The position numbers and the translations under genes were made by a program. From Apiospora phragmitis (Eukaryota; Ascomycota; Sordariomycetes; Amphisphaeriales; Apiosporaceae), in NCBI GenBank assembly GCA_038363925.1, contig JAQQWL010000006.1:2770501-2834500 (forward strand): a stretch of DNA of 64,000 nt, written 5' to 3'. Positions 46,720 to 58,565 of the stretch are shown piece by piece (position 1 is the stretch's first letter; each line of letters begins with the position of its first letter). The notes beneath the pieces were generated by a model that had not been told where the DNA came from, ran no database searches, and was given only the letters and a program-made list of their open reading frames with translations.

Positions 46720-47681
46720 ATGAAGTATTCTCACCCGGCGGCGGTATGGTGTGTTGTTGCTGTTTTTGAGCTTCTCGTCGGCGGTGCTCTCGCGGGCAAG
46801 GGTGGTGATGATGGTGATGGTGGTGATTATGCTTATGGTTATGGCGGCGGCGGCGGCGGCAAGATGTGCTTGATGGTGGCCCTCACCAAGGTCCCGAAAT
46901 GTGCCCAGAAATGCTTCATGAAAGGGGCGCCGGACATAGGGTGCGACGGCACCGACTTTGCCTGCCAGTGCTCTCAGCAGGCGTCCTTGATGGCGGCCAT
47001 TGAGGGTTGCGTGAAGGATGGCTGTCCTTCGAAGAAATACCAAGATGTCATTGATGGTGGCCAGGCAGGTTAGTGTAGTTCCTTGCTCCCTCCCTGACTA
47101 TTGTACGAAAGAAGGTAGAGAGCCTCTGCTGACGATCAAACATTAGTGTGTGATTGCGTCAGCGATTGCAGAGCTCGGCTCCGGGGGGCGCCAGTGCCTC
47201 GGCAGCCGTCAGCGGTGGAAGTGTAGTCAGCGGAGGAGGTGCAGTCAGCGGAGGAGGCGGTGGCAGTGGTTCGGCGGAGGCGACCGCTGGCGCCAGCGGC
47301 AGTGGAGGAGGAGGGGGTGGTGCAGCTGGAACCAATATGCCCCCTCCAACCCCAAAACAAACATACACGCCGAAACCGAAATCGACGCCAGCCCCTGCTG
47401 CGTCGGCTTCGGCTTCGGCCTCAGCCTCGGCTACTGCTGGGGCAAGCGGTGGCGGCGAAGGAGGCGGTGGAGTTGGTATGTCGACGTACGTAACGGCGTC
47501 GGTGACTGCGAGTGCTGGCGGAGGCGGAGGTGGTGGTGGTGGCACTTACAAGACCTCGTCACCGGCCGTGGAATCTACTACCCTATCGACGCCTCCTCCT
47601 GTTGTGACGGCTGCCGCGCCTAGTTCCCAAGCTCCCATCGGCTTGCTGGCTGGAGTTGCCGTGGCTATGGCTCTGCTATGA
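46720..47681 (+). CDS. CFEM-domain protein with GPI-anchor signal
   Basis: Cell-surface protein. A signal peptide (VWCVVAVFELLVGGALA) is followed by a Gly/Asp/Tyr-rich stretch. Then comes a CFEM domain with all eight Cys, in KMCLMVAL, KCAQKCF, IGCDGTDFACQC, EGCVKD and DGCPSK; CFEM domains bind heme or act at the wall. An intron starts GTTAGT at about 47069. The second exon codes for a long Ser/Ala/Gly-rich stalk with TYTPKPKSTPAPAASAS, and ends in a hydrophobic tail PIGLLAGVAVAMALL after small residues, typical of GPI attachment. Frame across the intron and a G6 run (47183-47188) is not settled: acceptor GCGTCAG at about 47163 plus one G fewer would give one clean protein. Confidence 0.8.
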
Positions 47682-50600
47682 ACGGGGGGTTGGATCATTG
47701 TCACACCACAGACTTGACACACTAGCGCTCTACGGGTTCATAGACTGAGAGAGTTCCGAAGAGCGGCCTGCGTAAGGCTATGCTGTGAGCATACTGCCTG
47801 CTCATCGGGCCGCCACCACGCCTCGTCTGTCACTACGATTACGTCTCTGGCTACGAGCATATCTGGAATTAATACAGTGGACTTGGAACTGTGCTATAGC
47901 GATTGCGATGGTATAGGTAAGGAGAGTTGAAAAGGGGCAGTAATCTGAAGGGGAGTTTGGGGAACTCGGGAGCGGAACGACCACGGGATTGATTGACATT
48001 TACAAGACATTGCAGCAAACTGAATTACTTAACTGTATTACTTTAGCATACACTGCGCTGGCGCTCAATTTGACATTATATATTGACAGGTAGCAATGCT
48101 GGTTGGCATCCCTCTGGTCAGGGGTATCATCCATCTCTTGCCCATTAACAGTTCTTGAAGCAGATATAATCGGATAATAATATGGAGCATTCCAAGGACA
48201 TATTTATGAAGACGAGATTTGGTCTCTTTCGTATGTAACGTTAGTGATGAGTAGCACCGAAGCCAAGTGTTTCCATGAAATCGACGGCCAGCTGTTTGCG
48301 TTCATGCTTCTTTACATCGGTGAAACCTCAAGCGAAAAAAGAGGATCCCATCAGATGTAGGCTAGGCTCTAAGCATCGATTTCACTCAATCAGTACCTGG
48401 CGATTGCCTCCTCTTTCACCGAGAAGCCCGAGTCCCAATCCCTCTGAGCTGCTCTTGTGATCAGGGGCTAGAGGTGCCACATCCGAGCGCAGTTTTGCCA
48501 GGGAAAGGTGAGGCAGATCAATCAATCCCCTAGGGATTGGCATCATCCAAAGGGCCTCATATGAAGTCCAGTGATGCTCGATGAAGGGACGTGTGCCGAA
48601 TCTGATCGTGACACTATGTCAGTACGTTCCAAGAGGGTGCCACCATAGCATGGATAGAGTAGCAAGTACCCTCTCTTTCCTGTCACATTGATCCCATACA
48701 CCGATCGCCCCATCGCATCGCGATAGACCAACCGAATAAGAAAATAAAAATGTTCTCCTGTTCGGTAACAGTCGGTTGGCATTCGCCCCCTGCGCGAACC
48801 GGTGATCTTTTTGGTCTTCACTGAGGCGGCGGCGATTGTCCAGTCCTGCACATACGGCATGGTGTTTCCTCGAGTGTTTGCAGGAGTATGTGTGCGAGGC
48901 AAGCATGCCGATTAGATGGACGAGGCAACAACGTTTGGGAAGTTGGGAACCATGGGATAAATCTCCCATGCATCATACAAAGCACTCTCATCGAGTAGTT
49001 CAAGTAAGGCGTCCCTGATCCGGACAGCTCTTTGACAAGTCAGATCTTCTGGCTGCCTTACTTATCCGCTCTGATCTCAATAGTTCCGACCTGACTGGTA
49101 TGAGATTGGTTCGCTCCTTATCATGCGCATCTCGAGACCCGTTCGCCCTATCTTGCAGTTAGAACACACATCTTCTCCTGGTCATACGGTTTCAGCCAGT
49201 AAGAAGTAAGAAAACATAACAAGAATAGCACACACCCATACCATATTCGAGCCCCACTGACACATTTATAATGAATGCAGTTTGAAAAATACATCGCATT
49301 TTCCAGGTTAGGGGTAAAGGTTCACACCCTCATTAGCCAAGTATGCAAGCTTACTGCAGTAGCTTCCCAGCCAAAGAGAGCCTTCACTAACCACATATCG
49401 TACCGTCATACCCCGGGCTAGCCAGGGCGGTCTCTTTCAAGTCCCACTGACCCGCAGTGATTGTGTGAGGCTCAAGTATGCTGGTCCGTTAAAGCCGAGT
49501 CTGAACTAGGGCACCAAAGCGGTAGCCTTGATTTGATAGAGGGTGGCATGGCGCAGCATCAACCGCACCGAGCTTTGATCACGGTCACTCAGCCACAGAG
49601 TTACACGCCATCGTTGCAGTAGGGCACCTGGGTGAAGTAAGTATTGTTGAATCGATCCATAGAGTCTGAGCAAGTATACTATACCTACTTCTCACCATAC
49701 CAAGTGGTGCTTTGTCCGTTGATCAAACCACCTTAGATTCGGCTTTCTGGCAATTTGAAGTAAGCTGTGTTTGCTCAGAAGTACATCGTGAGATCCAGAT
49801 TCATTCATGTTGCCAGCAGGTTGCGAACATAATGCCAAGACAATACCTGGTAGGCGTATAGTGTGTCAGCCATTATGCGGGGTCTGATGCGTCTCCTTAC
49901 ATGTAACCAATAAAGTCGCTGCAGTACGTGCTTCCTCGGGATATATGGTATCAACAATGGTGCTAGTGGCAAGGCTGACTGTTGTGGCCCATGGCGAGGG
50001 TATCCTAACATTAGTTAAACAATAACATGATGCAGTATAGAAAACCCGACGATACTATGGTATGATAATCTACGATGATGTGAGGGGAAACAGAAATGGC
50101 CCCATCCCATTGGTGTATCGCTTAAGACCCCGTGTGCTTTGAGAAACGTGGCACCACCACTTACCCATAGTCTGGATAGAGTACATACTGAAAAGCAACG
50201 CTGCAGTGCCATGATTGGTACCTGCGTTGCTGCCCAACTTGTGTACCGGTTGGGAGAGACGGGTTTACTATAAATCGTATATAAAGTAAAGGAGCATCAG
50301 TAAAGCTTTGCCCGAGATACTTGCACGAAATAGGCATCCGTTGAATTTGCCTTGGCCGTACCGAGCGAGGATGCCTAGGAGATGTTCCATGCAGATCAGA
50401 ACTTCTTGATGGGCAATTTCAAAAGTTCGATGCAGCGGCATTGCTTCCAATCCTCTACCATAACACGTCGGCGTCAATCCTGGGGTTGCAGGATCGAGTA
50501 AGCATCGGTGGCACAAGACAACGAAGAATGAGCTCTCGGTGTCCAGATTGGGTGGCTACCCTTATCCACAAACATTTTATGAGTATTGGTTTGCTGATGA

Positions 50601-52701
50601 TGTTTACACTGCAGCAACTCTAACCAACCGACAAGTATGAAGCCGGGTTTCCGAAAAGGGAGAAGCCAAAGTCTTTGGCGCATCGGCGTTTTGTTTCGTC
50701 GCTGAATGAAAGCTCTACTGCGGTGGAATACAAGCCCGTGTCTCAGATTTCGCCTCACTTGTCATCAGCGCTCACCCTACATACGCATTTTGGGCGCCGT
50801 GTGCAATGACGATTCAGCAAAGAGGAAAGGGCTACACCCAAACCGAGGTGAGGGTTGAGGGACTGGTATTTTCCACACATGCAGACTTCTCTTATCTACC
50901 CTGGCCAGGGCATACTAATGAACCAGCGATGATGCGCTGGCAAGGCAGTCTGTGAAGGCAACCTTTAGGGCAAATAATGGACTTCACAAAACTCGAGCGA
51001 TTCGGTCACCGCCCACTCCCGGAAACAAATGGGGAGAAACCAAATCGAGATATTGGACAGACAAAAACAAGTGTAAGCGATAAGTAACCTACATGTATGT
51101 TTGTACTGATGACTGATGGAAACGACCTGCATCATCTTCAGATGGCGGATGTGTTTCCGGGGACGCCATGCAAGTCGAGTGTGGTGAGGAGTTAAGACTG
51201 CGACACATACAACAGATGCAGGACCACACCACACGCACGGAGAGATGCGCTCATCCTCGCAAATAGAATGTAACAACATTAGACATGCTCCCCACGTTCG
51301 GCAAGGGGAAGAAGAGAGGTAGGCAGGTGATAAGAGGCTTAACTTTAGGCAACCACCTACCCCTGCCATGCGCTGCCATGACACGGCCAAGTTGATTGGC
51401 TCAACTACACAACCTCCAAGAAGGAGCCCAATATTTCGCGTTTGCGATGTTACAAAAGTTCCCTTCGGTGAAAAAGCGACGAGAAGACCCATAATGACAC
51501 AGCGCATGAAGGGGTGCTTGTTCAGCATGCATGCAGATCAATGTTCCCTACGAGCCCCGATGCCCTTTGTACTCAAGACGATGGACGACGGCCAGATAGC
51601 TGTACCTACACAAATGGGTAGGACCACACCGGCATGGGCATAAGCCCCCTTTTCCTTCTACGATCTTTCAACAACATACGCCGCAAGCCCCATATTCTAG
51701 AAAGATAGAAGCCCTATGTTTCATGATGAGGGAGGGGTTAGTCACTAGGCAGACTGCCGCAGCGGGAGAAGAGCCTCGGGCATATTGGTCGGAAAGCCAT
51801 CTTATGTGCCATAGCCACACTGCCCAGCCTCCCGATAGGCCAGCAACGACACACCGAAGTCCAAGCCATGCTATCGGCGTGCCGGAATCGCGGTACTCAA
51901 CAGAATATGCCCATGCTACGTATCTGAAAGCCCTGGAGCTTTGGTCTGTTGCTTTCTTTTTGCGTTGTGGCCGCGTCCTCCCGCGATTGGCTGGCAAGCC
52001 ACCCTTGGCTATCCAAATCCCGATTTCAACTGCATCTGACAGCCGTATCGAGTGCACAGTGATTCTCATGTACCTTCTTCCACGTAAACGTGGCTAGGAA
52101 GAGACCTATAACATGACGTCTGGGCGAGCCTGCCTCTATCAGTTCGGTTGCGTGCATATCAGCCTGGCATTAGAGTCATTTGCATGCGGTGATCATATAC
52201 TATAGAGCGCTATCATACAACACCATGATTGCCTTGATCTAGGTATGTAAGCCTCACTTAATTAAAACTGCACTTCCTACATTGACCTCAAGAGCTCGAG
52301 CTAGAGAAAGTCCAGCTTGTTACACCCATATACATATACCCGCATGTTCGTCCCTGGAACCTCATCTCATCTTTTCACCAAACAATCTCCCATACTCCCA
52401 AAGCACAAACACTCTCCACCGCACGCCCGTGGTTCATACTCTCCCTACGGCACATATCCGTCAAGTTCTAGGATATCAAATGCTCCCCACCCGTTCACTC
52501 AAGTTTGTTCGGAATATTGAATGGTTCACCCGACGTAGCACCCGGGCCTCACTGTTATATCTACACAAGCGAGCCTCGTCAGCTTTTATATGTGTGCGAT
52601 AACCTGACTGCTTCTTCCTCGCGCCGGGTCAAGACAGTACCGGCAGAAACGTGACGACAGCTTTCATCCTCCCTGTTACAGCCGAGAAACTAGACAACAA
52701 C
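47682..52701. other. Five-kb gene-poor region
   Basis: No open frame with recognisable motifs, ATG context or splice pattern on either strand. No terminal repeats, long direct repeats or AT-rich decay were apparent. The last 400 bases (52300-52700) are C/A/T-rich and look like a long 5' leader of the C2H2 gene. A non-coding transcript or a large regulatory region would fit; the sequence does not decide. Confidence 0.45.
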
Positions 52702-53610
52702 ATGGACAACAACGACTTCTGTTACCAACACCAGACACCAGCCTACGGCTACCATCCGGGTCAACCATCAGGTGATGCAGCGAGCTATTCACCTACCGCC
52801 CCGTCATCTCGTATGAGCCGTGGCAACTCTACCAATTCCTACCACTCTACATCCTCTTCCGGCAGCAGCCAGTATCCTGAAGTACACGCCAGTCCTCTAA
52901 CAGAGGAAATGGCATGCCCCGACGACAACGCAGGTTACATCGGATACAGCCATTCTTATCCGCCACAAGGTCTGAAGAACGAGGATGACGGGGTGGTATG
53001 ATGGTCAGGCAGCCTATGTGCCTGATGACAGTCCGGCATACTATGATTTCACATCGCCCGAGACTGTTCAGCAAAACTATGTCGCTTCTCCCACAACCTC
53101 ATTGCCTCCGACGAGTCCTCCGGAAGACTTGGTGTAGGTGCTCTGCAATTGAGACCCAAACTGCTACATTTACTGACTGACTCTTGAAATAGCCCTCGCT
53201 CAGAGCCTGCACCTGCAGGCCTGCCCGAAGGACACATTTGCCTTTACACTCAGTGTGAAGCGAGGCCCTTCAAGCGCAAGGCCGACCTGGACCGGCACTG
53301 GCAACACGTTCACCAACCGCCCGAGAAGAAGTCCACCTACTACTGCGACTACTCCAAGTGCTCGAGATACTCGGAGCCCTTCCACCGGATGGACCACTGC
53401 CGCGACCACTTGCGCGAGTATCACAAAGAGGACCTAATCCGCAAGAACGGCAAAGAGGACGACGAATGGTACCGCAACCGAAAGGTCTCGTCTAAATGGT
53501 TCCGATGCACCAAGTGCCTCCGCCGCAATCAGATCAAAGAGTCTGCCTGGACTTGCCTGGACTGCAGTACCCCCTGTGACAAGAAACGACAAAAGCTACG
53601 AGCTCGTTAA
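52702..53610 (+). CDS. C2H2 zinc-finger transcription factor
   Basis: Nuclear DNA-binding regulator, about 282 aa. Exons 52702-53133 and 53193-53610 with donor GTAGGT. The N-terminal half is Ser/Tyr/Pro-rich and disordered. Finger 1 is CLYTQCEARPFKRKADLDRHWQHVH in layout (C-x4-C...H-x4-H-like). Finger 2 is YYCDYSKC...DHCRDHLREYH. A CxxC...CxxC zinc ribbon follows (FRCTKC, WTCLDC). In exon 1 the frame breaks at a G4 run (52990-52993); one G fewer gives EDDGWYDGQAAYVP and continuity. Target genes are unknown. The long upstream spacer fits a developmentally controlled regulator. Confidence 0.8.
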
Positions 53611-54209
53611 AGAGTTCCAGACAATCTGATGCAGTCTTCGAAATCCAAATTGCTATCGGCGCTCTACTTCGCCCGCCGATTTGACAAGGGTTCTTTGGAG
53701 TGGAATTTACCCCTTTTTAATTACACCAGCTTCACAACCCGCAAGCCCACGGCCCCCCGTTGGACAACTTTGCGCTTCAACATGCCGAGATATGACCCAT
53801 TTCCGCCATCTCGTCACTGTCCTATTATTGCTTATGTCATGGAGTTACGATTGATTTACCTGTACGACTTTGATGTTGTAAAATGACCGCATTTCCTCAG
53901 GCGTTGGATTGCTAAAGTCTGCTTTTGATCTTCTCCAATAACAAACCACCCCCGAAACCCCACGAAACCAACTAGAGACCAAGCTGAGCGTCGTTACTTC
54001 TCTATTTTTCTCCCTTTCTTTTTTCCCTTCTTCCTTTCTGGGTATGTTACTACCGGGACGGAGTTTTTGGGGAGTCAGCAAAGCGCCTGGTGATTCGATG
54101 ATTTGGTGATTTTTGGCGTCTCGGCGCAAAAGGGTGGTGTGGCGCAGTGCTGAAGGCTGCATGTGTAGAAACCAGGTTTGAGGAGGGGAAAAGAGGAGGC
54201 TGCTACGTT

Positions 54210-54214
<5 letters not shown>

Positions 54215-54242
<28 letters not shown>
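54215..54242. repeat. (AG)n microsatellite
   Basis: About 13-14 uninterrupted AG units after an A5 run. Confidence 0.9.
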
Positions 54243-55216
54243 CTGCATGGCGCGCGCGGTTCAGCCTAGGCGGACCAGACGGCCTCGTCCGCACGAGCAC
54301 GACCGCATTGCGACGACGAAGACGACGTGGAAGAATGAGGGTGGACTTATTCTTGATTCAACACGAAAGACTCTTGCGTGATGATCACTCATCAAATCGA
54401 TTCGACCTCATTGGGTGGTGTTGCGTCATGAGATCCTTGGAGATGAAAGCTGAGGAGAGGCAGGGAGGCAGGGAGGCAGCATGCATGATGCAATATGCAG
54501 CTGTGAGGCCAACTAACCTAGGACTCATACAGACCAGCCGATCAGGCTGACTGGTTTCAACGTTTATTAGATGATAGAGAGATACCCTTCATCACGAGGC
54601 TCCTCAGCTCTGAATACTGAGGAATAATAAGTCATCAATGCAAACAAAGTTAAAGATTATCTGTTTATAACCGGGAGTGATACTATCCAATACAAGAGCT
54701 GGTGGTGATGGGCACGCTGCGGAATGTTGCTAGCTTCCTTACGCTGCAGAGATCTGCAGACTCACCTCAGCTCTTCACACACAGTCTTTTTAAGGTTGTT
54801 CAATTGTTTCTACTGACGTGCATCTGACAGGCACTGGCTACAGTTTAAGAACTGAACGTAATAATATATGTAATGCCCATCAACAAACAAACCACGGAGA
54901 GATATTGATACTGCACGGATATCATCATAATCAATGCTTCCTGACTGCCGTTCGCCCGAGATCCCATTTGCCTCTTCGGTAGGCCACTGACGATCCATCT
55001 GCTTCATTAGGCAAGTCGTCCTCTTTCAGCAGGCTCATCAAAACATCTCCGCGAATCGGCAAAATGTGGGGGATTCAGGCCCTTGCTGCTGGGACTGCAG
55101 CGATACCCTGCCCCTCTTTTAGCCCAGCAGACTTTTGCCTGTGAAGCAACGGCAGAGCATCACACGATCGCTGGCGCGAAACTCGTTCCGGTCCTAACTC
55201 CGACTGTGCCTGTCGC

Positions 55217-55237
55217 CAGTCAGTCAGTCAGTCAGTC
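55217..55237. repeat. (CAGT)n microsatellite
   Basis: Five tandem CAGT units upstream of the IDP1 gene. Confidence 0.85.
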
Positions 55238-55759
55238 CTCGACTCGGGGTTGCGTTGACGGACAAAGCACTGCGTACGTCGCACCAATGCACATCATTGC
55301 GGAATATCATTAATACCACCATTTCTAACCAATCTTGAAAGTAGGTACTAAGAAGGTAAGTGAAGAGTGAGCAATTGGTCTGCTGCATGTCCGTAAAGTC
55401 ACCTCATCAACATCCTACATGCCCCGAGCTGTCCGCAAGCATCCTTTTTGTCACCACCAGCTTCAATTGCTGCTGAATTGTGTTGCTCTAGTGTTCCCAG
55501 TCTTGCTCATATAGCTGTCTCTAATATAGATAGCACGCTTCATCGGCTTTTCATTTTCCGCCGCCATCCCGACGCTTTCGGTCGCCTCATTCCCTTCACG
55601 GCCCCTCGGTCAACTCCCGAGCTCAGAATCACCCGCATATAGACCCACACGAGCTCGAGCTCTCGACTTCACATCCTCGGTTCAGTGTCAGTCTGGAAAC
55701 CGCGCGCGACTATAAATACGTTCTTGCCGTAGTTGCGCGACTCCCCGGAAACCGTCACC

Positions 55760-57486
55760 ATGAGTGCCTTCTACACCGGGGCCGTTCGATCCATCCGCCC
55801 TGCCGCTTTCTCCAGAACCGCGAGGCAAGTGCTGCTTAAGACAACGCTGAACTCGGCATCGCGACCTGCTGCTGCTATCCCTGTGGCTTTCTTCCACTAC
55901 ACCCGAAACAACATGGCTGTCCAGAAGATCAAGGTCAAGAATCCCGTCGTGGAGCTCGACGGTGATGAGATGACCCGCGTCATCTGGCAAGACATCAAGG
56001 ACAAGTTCATCCACCCGTATCTGGATATCGACCTGAAGTACTACGATCTGGGCCTGCCCTACCGTGACGAGACAAACGACCAGGTCACTCTGGATGCTGC
56101 TGAAGCCATCAAGAAGTACTCGGTGGGAGTCAAGTGCGCCACTATCACTCCCGATGAGGCGCGCGTGGAGGAGTTCAAATTGAAGCAGAGTAAGCCGCCC
56201 TATGCATGCAGCCTCGAACTTTCTTGATCCGCGGTTGTCTTGTTTGCGCATCGCCCCGCACCTGCGGTCTGTGCAGACACAATGCCGTTGCAGTGCATTC
56301 GCATGCAATTGTCTCTTTGCGCAGGCTACGGATTGCATAATAACCCAATCTCTACTTCAACTGCGACTACAGACTTGATACTGATCGTCTTGCAGTGTGG
56401 CTTTCTCCCAATGGCACCATCCGAAATGCCCTGGGCGGTACCGTCTTCCGCGAGCCCATCGTCATCCCGAGCATCCCCCGCTTAGTCCCCAGCTGGAAGA
56501 AGCCCATCATCATCGGACGACATGCGTTCGGCGACCAGTACCGGGCCAAGGACCGGGTCATCCCCGGCCCCGGTAAGCTCTCCATGGTCTACACCCCTGA
56601 GGGTGGTGAGCCCCAGGAGATGGAGGTCTTCCAGTTCAAGGACGGCGGCGGCGTTGCGCAGACGCAGTACAACACCGACGAGAGCATCCGCGGGTTCGCC
56701 CACGCCAGCTTCAAGTTGGCACTCGACAAGAACTTGCCCCTGTACATGAGCACCAAGAACACCATTCTCAAGAAGTACGACGGGCGGTTCAAGGATATCT
56801 TCCAGGAGATCTACGCCGCCGAGTACCAGAAGGAGTTTGAGGCCAAGAACATCTGGTACGAGCATCGCCTGATCGATGACATGGTTGCTCAGATGATCAA
56901 GAGTGCGGGTGGCTACATTATGGCGCTCAAGAGTAAGTCATCATCGCTATCCTGTCAGTGAGGCTCTTATGGCATGGCTAAATGGTTTATTATAGACTAC
57001 GACGGTGACGTGCAATCCGATATCATCGCTCAGGGTTTCGGCTCGCTGGGTCTCATGACCTCGGTGCTCATTACCCCTGACGGCAAGACATTCGAGTCCG
57101 AGGCTGCCCACGGCACTGTGACCCGTCACTTCCGCGAGCACCAGAAGGGCCGCGAGACTTCGACCAACCCTATCGCTTCCATCTTCGCATGGACCCGGGG
57201 ACTGGTCCAGCGTGGCAAGCTCGATGACACTCCCGAGCTTGTGGCCTTTGCCGAAAGCCTGGAGAAGGCTTGCGTTGACACAGTCGACCAGGATAAGATC
57301 ATGACCAAGGATTTGGCCCTGGTAAGCCTTATCCTCCTACTATGACGAGATGTCGCAAGAGTCATTGCTAATGTTTTGGTGTCACAGTCTATGGGCAAGA
57401 CGGCCCGCGAGGACTACGTTACCACCACCGAGTACCTCAATGCCGTCGAAAAGAGAATGAAGAACCTGCTCAAGGAGAAGCTGTAA
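55760..57486 (+). CDS. idp1: NADP-dependent isocitrate dehydrogenase
   Basis: Oxidises isocitrate to 2-oxoglutarate with NADP+. Exons 55760-56189, 56396-56932, 56996-57321 and 57388-57486 give 463 aa. The N-terminal 50 residues are basic and Ser/Ala-rich (a mitochondrial presequence). An in-frame ATG at residue 52 (55912) begins [19 protein letters not shown], the start of the cytosolic form. Catalytic and substrate residues are in [27 protein letters not shown] and [23 protein letters not shown] binds the NADP phosphate. The C-terminus is EKL, near but not at the PTS1 consensus. No frame break. Intron 1 is 206 nt, longer than usual here. Confidence 0.95.
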
Positions 57487-58565
57487 AGCGTGTTATGTTA
57501 GATGCATAAAGTGCATTGAGCAGAGCCTGATGTATGTAAGGGCTACGGGCATGGCGATGCAGCTTGAGAATTACGAAAGTTGGGTGGTGACACCACCGCC
57601 CGCCCTTGCTTCCGTCGAAATGCTCAGGAGCGGGGCAGATTCAGGCTTCCTTGCATTGGATAGAGCCGAGGGGTTTGCTTCTCAAACATCATTTGCTTGC
57701 GTTTCCCTAGGTAGATCCCCGACATTGGCTTGGCCTCAACATTAGGGGATTGTACATAAAGGTCACGTTGCATGCAGGTATATATGTAGTGCTTGATATA
57801 ACCCCCCTATCGACGGCACTGTTGCCTGCCAAGAACATCAATTCCAGATGCCGTGAGATGGGCAAATCCGGAGGAAGGTGGGGATTGCCCTCGTCCACTA
57901 CGGGGGTCAGCCAGGCAGGTACTCCGTACTTTTTCGTAGCCGGGCTTCTGGGTGGACGGCCAGGTGCCTAAATGCAGGTGCAACACCACCACGAGGAGAA
58001 GCAAGCCCGCCGAGGTTGACTTACTGCCCTCTATTCTTGGCTGGAGTGTTTGATTGATTGAATGCTCAGAATGTCCTCGTTCATGATCAAGATCCCATAG
58101 GCTGATGCTTGGCGCATAATGAGCCCACAAAGAATGCACGTACGGTATTGCCGTCTCCTTCGCGTTGTACGCGTAGTTACATCGCATCTGCGATATGCAC
58201 CTCTATTTCCCTACCAACCTCGGCATGGAATGAATTGGAAGCCTCCCATCTGCGATCCTACTACTATATATATCCTTCTCCTCGCTTGCGTGTGGAAAAA
58301 CAATGGGCCGCACTGATCTGGGTCAGATCGACTAACAGAGCATGCCGCCCTGAGACACACGTTACGGCGGATGTATGTCAGATTATAGGTTAGATCCTTT
58401 GCATTCGATCAAGATTAACCTAGCGATTTGGACATTATCATTATCACCATCATCATCATCATTATCATCATCATCCATCTTCTCTCGTGGTCGCTACCGT
58501 CCGTTCTCGACGTCTTCAGATGCAAATGCTTCCTCCTCTAGGCAGGTTCCCAATTCCCTGCCGCA
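57487..58565. other. Intergenic region upstream of the Clr5 gene
   Basis: About 1.1 kb. One TACTCCGTA copy is at 57920-57928. An ATC/CAT repeat is at 58445-58477. No gene was recognised. Confidence 0.5.
58445..58477. repeat. (CAT)n imperfect microsatellite
   Basis: About eleven ATC/CAT-type units with one ATT interruption, just upstream of the Clr5 start. Confidence 0.85.

Larger units (their letters stand above)
53611..55759. other. Intergenic region between C2H2 gene and IDP1
   Basis: About 2.1 kb with two microsatellites (listed separately). No gene was recognised. Confidence 0.5.

Noticed and set aside
47159..47545. Pro-rich minus-strand frame opposite the CFEM stalk
   Set aside because: It is the mirror of the Gly/Ser-rich coding strand.
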